NCBI GenBank assembly: GCA_947503115.1
Contig: CANNCS010000023.1
Span: 1 to 41,963 of the forward strand
Length of the DNA stretch: 41,963 nucleotides
Source of the DNA: an uncultured Marivita sp.
GTDB taxonomy: Bacteria; Pseudomonadota; Alphaproteobacteria; Rhodobacterales; Rhodobacteraceae
Direction of reading: 5' to 3'
The notes beneath the pieces were generated by a model that had not been told where the DNA came from, did not search any database, and saw only the letters and a program-made list of their open reading frames with translations. The position numbers and the translations under genes were made by a program. Of the stretch, positions 1 to 6,248 are shown in pieces. How positions within the stretch are numbered: the stretch's first letter is position 1; every line of letters starts with the position of its first letter.

Positions 1-35
1 ATTTGCTCCGAAATGGGTGTCCGGAATTATACACA

Positions 36-107
36 TGTCCTATAATGGATAAAGATAATTTTCGGACAGTTTGGCAGGCCCTGTCCGAAAACGTCCGGTT
101 TCGGACA
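36..107. other. Two serine-resolvase-type subsites (partial res site)
   Basis: Two inverted repeats with 9-bp arms resembling the Tn3-family resolvase half-site (TGTCYRATA-like). The first spans 36-68 (TGTCCTATA ... TTTCGGACA, 33 bp) and the second 82-107 (TGTCCGAAA ... TTTCGGACA, perfect arms, 26 bp). In Tn3-type res sites subsite II is about 34 bp and subsite III about 25 bp, so size and order fit. Subsite I would lie at or before the window start. No resolvase gene follows, so this is probably a relic. The assignment is inferred; only the repeats are seen directly. Confidence 0.45.
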
Positions 108-240
108 GCCCTGAACCCAGATGTATCGCTTGCGTGTGGTGTCTGTGCGGTGTTTGTGTAGTCTATGGCTGACGTGACTTATCCATAGGTGCGTTAGGCC
201 AGCGCACGGTTATCCATCGCTGTTCTATGACCGTGCAAAT

Positions 241-271
241 GCGCTTGCGCCATCGCCCCCGGCGCAAGCGC
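241..271. repeat. Perfect 11-bp inverted repeat (GC-rich hairpin)
   Basis: GCGCTTGCGCC at 241-251 and GGCGCAAGCGC at 261-271 are exact reverse complements separated by 9 bases. There is no following T-run, so it is not a typical intrinsic terminator. Just downstream, ATAATG-GA-CATTAT (294-307) is a second, AT-rich palindrome. Both lie between the resolvase-like subsites and the IS, so they may belong to transposon debris. Function unknown. Confidence 0.5.
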
Positions 272-342
272 GACCTAGACCCGATACTCTCGCATAATGG
301 ACATTATCAAACTTTGAGGCTCGGGCAGATATAACGGGCCGC

Positions 343-459
343 AAACTGTGGGGACAGGGTGCGACCCGCCAGCAGGGCAAGAAAGACCGGACCAGGCAAG
401 AATCCGTGAGCGGTGCGCCTGCTAAGATAAAGCTATGCGAGGATGTCAGGCGGTGTCTA
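343..459 (+). repeat. Diverged ~115-bp direct repeat, copy A
   Basis: This stretch closely matches 31953-32072 on the same strand. The best shared core includes AAGAAAGACCGGACCAGG and AATCCGTGAGCGGTGCGCCT. The copies differ by scattered substitutions and a 3-base gap, so they are old relatives and not a recent duplication. The IS at 460-1305 interrupts copy A at its right end, where copy B continues uninterrupted past GTCTAGGGCAA. I do not recognise the parent element. Confidence 0.6.
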
Positions 460-1210
460 GGCAGCCGACTCATAAAACTCGATCCAGAGTCTGACCGAAG
501 CCAGTTTGATCATCGACAGGAAGTTGCGTGACGTCTTTTCGTATCGGGTTGCGATACGACGGAAGGAGGCTTTCAGCCTGCCAAAGAACCGCTCGATTTT
601 ATTGCGTTCCCGGTAGATTTCAGCATCGAATTCGGCGGGCAGTTTACGGTTAGCCTTGGGAGGGATCACGTCGATAGCGCCCTGTTCCCAGATCATGTCC
701 CTGATCCAGTCTGCGTCATATGCTTTGTCCGCGAGCACGTGTTGACCAGGCTGCAGGTTGTTGAGCAGCGTCTTACACGGCGGCGCGTCATGGGCTTGAC
801 CGGGTGTTAATTCATATCGGATCGGCAGCCCATCCTGATTGGTAAGTGCATGTATTTTCGTCCCTAATCCGCCCCGCGAACGACCTAAACAGCGTCGCGG
901 GTCTTTTTTTGAGTGTCGTGGCGGAATGATGCGCGCGCACGCTGGTCCCGTCGACCATCACCATGTCAACGTTATGCGCGTCGGCGATGGCGTCCATGAT
1001 CCGGTCCCAGTGGCCCGCATAGCTCCACCGGTTGAAACGGTTGTAGACCGTAGTCGGTGGGCCGTATTGTTCTGGTAGATCAGCCCAAGGGATGCCGGTG
1101 CGCAGAACGTAGAAAATACCGTTGATCACGCGGCGGTCATCAACCCGCTTCTTGCCCCTTGTCTTGTTGGGCAAGACCGCCTTGATGAATTACCATTCAA
1201 GATCGCTCAT
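457..1210 (-). pseudogene. IS427-group transposase, two-frame, with early nonsense codon
   Basis: DDE transposase of the IS5 family. The family-typical start MSDLEW is at 1210-1193, but codon 7 is TAA (1190-1192); the frame then continues FIKAVLPNKTRG. The first acidic residue lies in VMVDGTSVRAHHSA, then the frame ends at 812. The second half is in another frame and carries LADKAYDAD and the E-region NKIERFFGRLKASFRRIATR, ending at 457. The frames would join at an A7 tract (complement of 904-910): six A would give a single frame, so either one A was inserted or the element uses slippage as known in this group. The stop at codon 7 suggests it is inactive unless translation restarts downstream. 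Confidence 0.8.
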
Positions 1211-1305
1211 GTCTGATCGTGCCACTTGCATCCTCCCGCCCGATGTTCGCCCGGGAGTGAATCACAAACCTATACAGTCAAACAAGAATTAATGGGTGTA
1301 CTGCC
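460..1305 (-). mobile_element. IS5-family (IS427 group) insertion sequence
   Basis: The element holds a minus-strand DDE transposase and is bounded by short matching ends: GGCAG at 460-464 and CTGCC at 1301-1305. A TA dinucleotide flanks both sides, consistent with a 2-bp TA target duplication. About 846 bp is a normal size for the IS427 group. The transposase stop (TAG, 457-459) uses the flanking TA, so termination depends on the target site. Exact ends are inferred from the short match and from comparison with the uninterrupted repeat copy near 32070. Confidence 0.6.
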
Positions 1306-1323
1306 TAACAAGGACAACCCCAC

Positions 1324-1490
1324 ATGCCAAGACGCTCTATTCTGACCGCGCGCCAACGCGCACCGCTGATCGACATTCCGAAAGACGAAGCCAGCATCCT
1401 CTATCACTACACGCTGTCGGATGAGGATCTTGAACACATTAGCGCCCGCAGGCGTCCGGAGAACCGCTTCGGGTACGCGCTACAGCTACG
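1324..1490 (+). pseudogene. tnpA: N-terminal fragment of Tn3-family transposase
   Basis: The first ~50 codons read like the conserved start of Tn3-family TnpA: MPRRSILTARQRAPLID, then HYTLSDEDLEHI and RRRPENRFGYALQL. An AAGGA ribosome site precedes the ATG. Homology stops near 1490 and the frame terminates at 1506, against about 1,000 residues for an intact TnpA. The catalytic DDE core is absent, so this is a remnant. It is directly followed by unrelated minus-strand umuC debris, which marks a recombination joint. Confidence 0.75.
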
Positions 1491-1555
1491 CCAGCCGCCT
1501 GGATGACGTGGTCATAGATCGCCTGGTCCGGCTTCATGCAGCCCACCTGACATGA

Positions 1556-1846
1556 CAGGATCTGGAACACCAGTTGGATTTCTGGGAACCGTGCCAGCGC
1601 GGGCACGTAGTCCGGGCTCATCGGGGTGAGCCGTACGGTCCGGGGCGCGGCATGCTGCGGCTTTCCAGCGCTGAACCGGCTCGTGTGGTAGAACACGGTC
1701 ATGGTCCCCGCGACCAGCCCGTGCTGGCGCAGCTTCTCCGCGGCCCGGGTCGCGTGGGCGGCCAGCGCGCTCACCACCGTCTCCATGTCCCGCATCGGCG
1801 CTCCTGCAGATCTGGTCACGGCCATCCCCTTGCAGGGGGGTGTCAT
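1556..1846 (-). pseudogene. umuC: umuC (Y-family DNA polymerase V) internal fragment
   Basis: The minus-strand frame starting at 1846 reads TPPCKGMAVTRSAGAP, then ALAAHATRAAEKLRQHGLVA, GTMTVFYHTSRF and PRTVRLTPMSPD. This is the little-finger region of UmuC/ImpB-type translesion polymerases. The catalytic N-terminus and the end are missing, and the similarity fades past about 1560. A C-terminal piece of the same family lies on the plus strand at 37290-37649. The fragment is too short to act. Confidence 0.7.
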
Positions 1847-1854
1847 CCTGCCCC

Positions 1855-2013
1855 CTACCGGAATCCACCCCCTGTAGTCGCCATCGCGCGAGCGAAGGAC
1901 TCATCCTTCAGCCGCTCGTAGCAAGTTGTGGCAAGTTGGCCGGCCTTGGGCTCCGTGCCGAAGTGGGTGGAGAGTTCACGACCTTGCTCGGTCTGAAAAA
2001 ACGTTAAAGACCG
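1855..2013 (-). other. Unidentified minus-strand reading-frame remnant
   Basis: A minus-strand frame without a clear start reads SLTFFQTEQGRELSTHFGTE, then KAGQLATTCYERLKDESFAR, and ends at TAG 1855-1857. The residue pattern looks protein-like, but I do not recognise it. It abuts the umuC fragment and is probably another decayed piece of the mosaic. Beyond it, up to 2041, I see nothing else. Confidence 0.25.
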
Positions 2014-2041
2014 CCGCGTCCTGGCCAAGTGTGGGCCGGGG

Positions 2042-2063
2042 TCTGATAATTAGTATATTATCA
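2042..2063. promoter_or_regulatory. Operator-like palindrome 1 upstream of the XRE gene
   Basis: TGATAAT (2044-2050) and ATTATCA (2057-2063) form a perfect inverted repeat with a 6-base spacer, preceded by TC so that the left half reads TCTGATA. The same half-site forms the second palindrome at 2147-2161. The stretch between the two is AT-rich and likely holds the promoter of the regulator gene at 2176. Confidence 0.6.
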
Positions 2064-2146
2064 TACCTATTTTGTGGCATTAAATCCGACAAATGATGGA
2101 TTTTCTGATTTAATTCGGGCCTTCAAATTCTTTTTTTGGTGTTTAA

Positions 2147-2161
2147 TCTGATATTATCAGA
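2147..2161. promoter_or_regulatory. Operator-like palindrome 2 next to the XRE start
   Basis: TCTGATATTATCAGA is a perfect 15-bp palindrome ending 14 bases before the ATG at 2176, just upstream of the GAGGAAG ribosome site. It shares the half-site TCTGATA with the palindrome at 2042-2063, about 100 bp upstream. Paired identical operators in front of a helix-turn-helix gene suggest autoregulation by the encoded protein. Confidence 0.65.
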
Positions 2162-2175
2162 CCCGTGAGGAAGAC

Positions 2176-3354
2176 ATGAAAAAGAAACTTAACCCAGCCG
2201 CGCTCAAGGAACTCAGGAAGCTCAAGGGCCTTAGCCACCAAGCACTGGCCGACAGAGCAGGCCTCGTAAAAAGCACCATAATCGAGCTTGAAAAGCCGTC
2301 GAAAAAACCTTCAGAAACGATGCGCGCCGTTCAAGAGCGCTCCTACAACGCCTTAAGGCGTGCGCTCGGTGCGAGCGACGCCCAGCTGCGTGGAGAGGAA
2401 CCGATCACGGACCCCATACCCGCAAACTACGTCACGCTTCGCAACAAGATAACGACTGTCGCGCAGATGAACTACGACCTGATTTCTGCACAGTACGGGG
2501 TTGAAAGTGACCAGATTGTTCACCTCGCCCCTCTTATGTTTGTGATCCTCATTGAGGACAGCTTCAAGTGGCGGCGCGAGCAGCTTGCGCTGCGCAAACA
2601 GGTCCTGGAACTGCAAGAAAAACTTCGTGAAACGGCTTATGCGGAACATGTCAGTGGGCCATACACGATCAGTCAATCTGATGTTCTGAACCACGAAGAG
2701 GAAGCAATAGACCGGCGGGACGTGTTCACCGCACCTCTGGAGGCGACGAACGCCCTATTGCGATATGAGGAAGTGTTCGCTGACGTTCATGGTTTCGAGA
2801 GCTTTGATGATCTAAAGGCACATCGCATCACGGACCGGTTCACTGATTTCATAGCAGAAAAACTGAAATCAGCGCCTCATGTGTGTCAAGCTGACATTCC
2901 CGATATCTCTCTGTTTTCCGTCCGTAATATTTTGGACCAAGAACTGCGGTACATTACAGTACCTGACCTATTTGAGCACGTGACCGAGGGTGGTGATGAG
3001 CAGACCACGGCCTTGCACAGGTTAGCTCTTCTGACCGGTACTGTGCGATTGCAGGACGCGGACCCAGAAAAAGTCACGGGGCCCACTGAGCTAAAAGCCT
3101 GGTTTGCCGAGCAGCTTCGCAACCCGGATGCAGTTTCTAGACTGGCAGAGGTCGGGCCGGCGATTTCGCGTCGGGAGCTCAGAGGACCTGATGAAGAAAA
3201 TTCTTATTGCCTTGATGACTTCGGGTTCCCCGTCATCCTGGAACGCGGCTCGGAATTCCAGCGAAAGCGCAGCCTCGCAGCCGCATTTGCAGCCGCATTT
3301 ACGGGCAAGCCAAACTCGAGTGATGAGGGAGGGGATGAAAATGTTTCCGCTTGA
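2176..3354 (+). CDS. XRE-family helix-turn-helix regulator, long form
   Basis: 392 residues. The N-terminus carries an XRE/Cro HTH at about residues 9-40 (LKELRKLKGLSHQALADRAG, then STIIELEK). The remaining ~330 residues are not recognised. A possible short helical segment lies near 125-145 (RREQLALRKQVLELQEKLRE). A GAGGAAG ribosome site sits 6-7 bases before the ATG, and two palindromic operators lie upstream, so autorepression is likely. The 3' end overlaps the next gene, whose ATG is at 3335, indicating co-transcription and coupling. The large C-terminal part could sense a ligand or a partner. It may control the genes to 5003, or be an antitoxin-like regulator. Confidence 0.75.
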   Translation: MKKKLNPAALKELRKLKGLSHQALADRAGLVKSTIIELEKPSKKPSETMRAVQERSYNALRRALGASDAQLRGEEPITDPIPANYVTLRNKITTVAQMNYDLISAQYGVESDQIVHLAPLMFVILIEDSFKWRREQLALRKQVLELQEKLRETAYAEHVSGPYTISQSDVLNHEEEAIDRRDVFTAPLEATNALLRYEEVFADVHGFESFDDLKAHRITDRFTDFIAEKLKSAPHVCQADIPDISLFSVRNILDQELRYITVPDLFEHVTEGGDEQTTALHRLALLTGTVRLQDADPEKVTGPTELKAWFAEQLRNPDAVSRLAEVGPAISRRELRGPDEENSYCLDDFGFPVILERGSEFQRKRSLAAAFAAAFTGKPNSSDEGGDENVSA

Positions 3355-3763
3355 ACAGACCTTACATTCGCGCGCCCGGCTCCGTCAGCGAGGCCTTCGT
3401 GAAATCGACGCACAACTTATCCTCGAACTCGGGACCGAGTTCCGGACCGGAGTGTTCATGTTGACCGATAATGACGCTGACACGCTGATTTCTGAGCTGT
3501 CGACATGCGCAAGCCCTCAGGAATCTATCTGGGGCGGCATGAGTGCGGGCGAACTGAAACGCCGGATCGACGGCTTGCGGCGTGCCACAGTGGTGGCTGA
3601 GGGCCGGACTGTCATCACCGTCTTTCACAAGATGACCACGAACCTGCGGACGGATCCCCGACGCGACCCTTATTGTCACCGACGGCGTCAACGACAAGAA
3701 GCACAGCGCCGACGCCGCTCATTTCATCGTGGCACCGCCTGGCTCAGCGTACTTCACGCCTAA
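3335..3763 (+). CDS. Small DUF4258-like protein, apparently frameshifted
   Basis: The start at 3335 overlaps the end of the XRE gene and is preceded by GAGGGAGG. Residues ~8-35 read HSRARLRQRGLREIDAQLIL, a pattern seen in DUF4258-type small proteins. It continues sensibly to TVITVFHKMTTNLRTD at about 3655, then turns arginine-rich to the stop at 3763. From about 3645 another frame looks much more protein-like (PDATLIVTDGVNDKKHSADA, then HFIVAPPGSAYFTPKRRR) and ends at TAG 3807-3809, one base before the next start at 3811. A one-base frameshift near 3640-3660 therefore probably splits a single protein of ~158 residues. Family assignment is tentative. Confidence 0.5.
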   Translation: MKMFPLEQTLHSRARLRQRGLREIDAQLILELGTEFRTGVFMLTDNDADTLISELSTCASPQESIWGGMSAGELKRRIDGLRRATVVAEGRTVITVFHKMTTNLRTDPRRDPYCHRRRQRQEAQRRRRSFHRGTAWLSVLHA

Positions 3764-3810
3764 GAGGAGGCGCGCCACACATTTTAACCACCTAAACAAG
3801 GAGACCTAGG

Positions 3811-4773
3811 GTGAAGGATATGCTTGATGCGACTCTGAGCGCATATAGCGGCGTTGACTGGTCCGCCCCAGATGATGCGACGATCGAGGGGGAGTTCCCG
3901 CTTGCCCCACTTTCCTTGCGCTACACGAAGGGAAAACGGCGTCTGCACTTGCGCCTGACAGAAATCTCCGCGCTTGAGATCTGGGGCCAGCCGTCCCGAG
4001 GAGGCGCCGACGCACCGGCACAGGAGTTGACCGCGCGCGGGGAACTCGCAGAGGTGCTGACCGTGTTCGAGCTGGACGGTGGACCGGTCCGTCAGTTTAG
4101 GGAAGTGCGGAAGGTGATGATCGTCCCTGAGGCCGGCAGCGCTGAACCGGCCGCTCGACCTGCAGAAAAGATGAAACCGACTGAAAATGATCGACCAGAG
4201 GGTGCTCTTTCCATTCAGTTCGAAGGCCTGTCGATTCATGGAGAGCATCCAGAGCCGGCCCTGAACCTAAACATCCCACTGGATAGCGCTGAGTTTCAGC
4301 GGGTGTATTCTCTGATCCGGGAGCGCGCTGAGGAGATCAAAGAGGTAACCCTTATCCTGGACGCGGAGCTGTTCGGAGACGAGGTCGAACCGGATGACGA
4401 TTGGAGCGGTTGGACCCCTGAATACGGGATTCTTCGACCGTCGGATACTCCACTGGTTTATGCGCCAGCCCGTTTGGACCAGATGGACGTTGTTCTCGCA
4501 CGGACCCGGGTCATGGGGGGTGGCGCGTCCAAACTGTCGCGGTGTGATCAGCTCCGGACGCGCGGCCAGGCTGACGACGGAACAGCCCTCATCGCCGGGC
4601 GGCTGGGGTGGATCGTCGCCTTGCTCGTCGTGATCGCGCTGATCCTATTGACAGGTGAGGGGAGAATAGAGGGCGTTAAACGCAATCCGCCTCAGATCGC
4701 TGAAAATACCCGGTCTCTGACACTTGAAGCAGTAGAGAGGTTAAGGGTGACCACGGTAAGGGCCTCGGTTTAA
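3811..4773 (+). CDS. Unrecognised protein with C-terminal membrane anchor
   Basis: 320 residues from a GTG start with an ideal AAGGAGA ribosome site (3798-3804). I do not recognise the family. Residues 1-110 are mixed and rich in beta-like segments; 110-150 are low-complexity and charged (AEPAARPAEKMKPTENDRPE). An acidic patch follows near 200 (GDEVEPDDDWSGW), and one strong transmembrane helix lies at ~268-285 (GWIVALLVVIALILLTG). A short tail follows. It probably sits on the inner membrane with the bulk on one side. It follows the small gene by one base and is in the same operon as the XRE regulator. Confidence 0.6.
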   Translation: MKDMLDATLSAYSGVDWSAPDDATIEGEFPLAPLSLRYTKGKRRLHLRLTEISALEIWGQPSRGGADAPAQELTARGELAEVLTVFELDGGPVRQFREVRKVMIVPEAGSAEPAARPAEKMKPTENDRPEGALSIQFEGLSIHGEHPEPALNLNIPLDSAEFQRVYSLIRERAEEIKEVTLILDAELFGDEVEPDDDWSGWTPEYGILRPSDTPLVYAPARLDQMDVVLARTRVMGGGASKLSRCDQLRTRGQADDGTALIAGRLGWIVALLVVIALILLTGEGRIEGVKRNPPQIAENTRSLTLEAVERLRVTTVRASV

Positions 4774-4814
4774 GGTTACCAGATTCATCAAGCCTAGTTT
4801 TCAAAGGGACGTAC

Positions 4815-5003
4815 ATGTCTGACAAGACTAACGGAAAGGGTCTAGTTCCTGCAGGGAAGGCCAGTCTGGTGCCGCATGGGCGCGAGGGGAACAAGCTTAT
4901 CCGGAGAGCGGCATCAGATGCGCTGGTCCCGAGGGGTCTGATGCCGGGGAGTGCAGGATCCTACGCTTACGCCCTGTGGTCGCGGGGAAGGCCAACAATA
5001 TAA
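4815..5003 (+). CDS. Small hypothetical protein, probably truncated by a repeat element
   Basis: 62 codons from an ATG with AAAGGGA nearby. The N-terminal ~42 residues look genuine (MSDKTNGKGLVPAGKASLVP, then HGREGNKLIRRAASDALVPR) with a repeated LVP-x-G pattern. The last ~20 residues lie inside the left arm of the large inverted repeat (4935-5183), so the natural C-terminus has probably been replaced. I do not recognise a family. It may be the start of a larger protein co-transcribed with the membrane protein upstream. Confidence 0.4.
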   Translation: MSDKTNGKGLVPAGKASLVPHGREGNKLIRRAASDALVPRGLMPGSAGSYAYALWSRGRPTI

Positions 5004-5183
5004 GGCCGTTGTCTTTTCCGAGCCTTTCACAAACGTGCGTTTGTGACACTGGGCCCAAACGAACCAGAGCTGGCTAAATTGCGTGTCATAACTCATGTCT
5101 TAAAGTAAAAATCCCAAAGGGATATGCTCGCCATGCTGTGAACCAGGCTAAACGTAGGATCCTGCACCGTCCGGCATCAGACC
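4935..5183. repeat. Large imperfect inverted repeat flanking ~190 bp
   Basis: Arms at 4935-4965 and 5153-5183 are reverse complements with only about three mismatches (shared core GTGCAGGATCCTACG / CGTAGGATCCTGCAC), and weaker similarity extends outward on both sides. The intervening ~190 bp has no good gene but contains a perfect 9+2+9 palindrome at 5027-5046 (TCACAAACG-TG-CGTTTGTGA). The size and structure resemble a miniature inverted-repeat element. No target duplication was identified. It separates a truncated gene start on its left from a gene end on its right. Confidence 0.55.
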
Positions 5184-5264
5184 CCATATCTGTCATTTGC
5201 TGATCCAGTTGACAGTCCAAGGCTGGCTTTCGTTGAAGCTAAGGCTGAACAGGCCCCAAACGCC

Positions 5265-5804
5265 TTGGTTTCAGCGGAAGCATCGGCAAGCATCCAAAAT
5301 CTTCTTGCCGTTCCGCTGACATCTGGCGGAGTTCGTGTGGCAAAAACGGGTACGTCGCAAAATCAACAAGATGCCCATACAATTTTGCTGACGCGCGATC
5401 ACATCATTTACACGTGGCTCGGTACACCAGACAACGAAGCCACAGATACGCTTGCCGGGGCTACAGGGGCCCTTCCATTAGCCGAACGCATTCAATCAGC
5501 GTTAGGTCTGCTGCCACCGGACCTGCCCCCAACTCGGGACCAAACAAGTCGCTTGTCATCGGATCTGACTCCAAACTGTTCCGATGTATTCATCTATCCC
5601 AAAGACGAAGATTGGCTGCGAGTTGAGGCACTGGCGTTTCGAATACAGGTTACAGACCAAGCAGCGAAAATTTACCTGAACGGTCATGCGGTTGCGCCAA
5701 AGGCAGGCGTCGTCTCGGTGCCAACCGCAGGTGCCTATACACTGTCTGCGCGCATTGGAGAGTGCAGTCAGACTGTGAATCTGTTCGTTGAGCAGGCGCC
5801 ATAA
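5265..5804 (+). pseudogene. C-terminal fragment of a penicillin-binding protein (transpeptidase)
   Basis: The frame carries VRVAKTGTSQNQQDAHTILL, which fits the KTGT box and following strand of class A/PBP1C-type transpeptidases, then YTWLGTPDNE resembling the family's V-W-x-G-x-x-D segment. The last ~90 residues resemble the beta-rich C-terminal domain of PBP1C-like proteins. The SxxK nucleophile and SxN motifs and the glycosyltransferase domain are missing. The open frame continues upstream without a stop into the right arm of the inverted repeat, so the 5' part was probably lost there. The TTG at 5265 is only the first possible start, with no convincing ribosome site. Confidence 0.5.
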
Positions 5805-5976
5805 AAAGGGCCAGCATACCCACGACCAGCAAATCAGTTTGGCAACACTGGCTGTACTGGGGCAAGGTTCTCCCAAAACACTTGACCTGCCAGTCTCAAA
5901 AGCGAACTGTGAGTGGAAAGTTTTAGGGTCATACTGCGCTACTAATCAACAGCCCAACCTCTAAGGTATGGTTAGG
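5805..5976. other. Intergenic stretch without a recognised gene
   Basis: I see no convincing coding frame, strong hairpin or repeat here. The sequence following the PBP fragment (AAAAAGGGCCAGC) has no proper terminator stem. Confidence 0.4.
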
Positions 5977-6126
5977 ATGAACAGATCACAAATTGGCACA
6001 ATATTGAGTGCGCTATGGCTGCTGTCATCGGTGCTCATTACGGTATACAGAATTTATAAAATCGTCAGAACGCCTAACTGCCCACCTGACAATACAAATA
6101 TGGAATGGAGCACATGCAGCGCGTGA
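5977..6126 (+). CDS. Tiny predicted membrane protein
   Basis: 49 codons, MNRSQIGTILSALWLL followed by SSVLITVYRIYKIVR. This gives one clear transmembrane helix at about residues 6-26 with a positive C-terminal flank, then a short tail with two cysteines (PNCPPDN, STCSA). TAAGG about 10 bases before the second ATG favours 5977 over 5968. It lies in the leader of the defence-like operon starting at 6249, about 120 bp ahead. No family recognised; small membrane proteins in such places can be accessory or toxic, but that is speculation. Confidence 0.4.
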   Translation: MNRSQIGTILSALWLLSSVLITVYRIYKIVRTPNCPPDNTNMEWSTCSA

Positions 6127-6248
6127 CTAACCGGTCTCCTCTTTGATCTAGCCGAAGTACGTCACAGAGTCCGCAAGCTAAGCATGCCTAAAAAGGGAAA
6201 ATGCGATCAAACCTCAATCTCGTCAAAAAAGCCTTTGAAAGGCTGTAG

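Noticed and set aside
241-271. GC-rich perfect hairpin as an intrinsic terminator
   Set aside because: No T-run follows on either strand and no gene ends nearby.
294-307. ATAATGGACATTAT as a dif/Xer site
   Set aside because: The arms are only 6 bp and the outer positions do not match Xer arm patterns; it is reported only as a palindrome.
225-473. Minus-strand frame of 82 codons at the window start
   Set aside because: It covers the hairpin and the direct repeat and runs into the IS end; the partial similarity to the frame at 31924-32127 reflects the DNA repeat, with no sign of a conserved protein.
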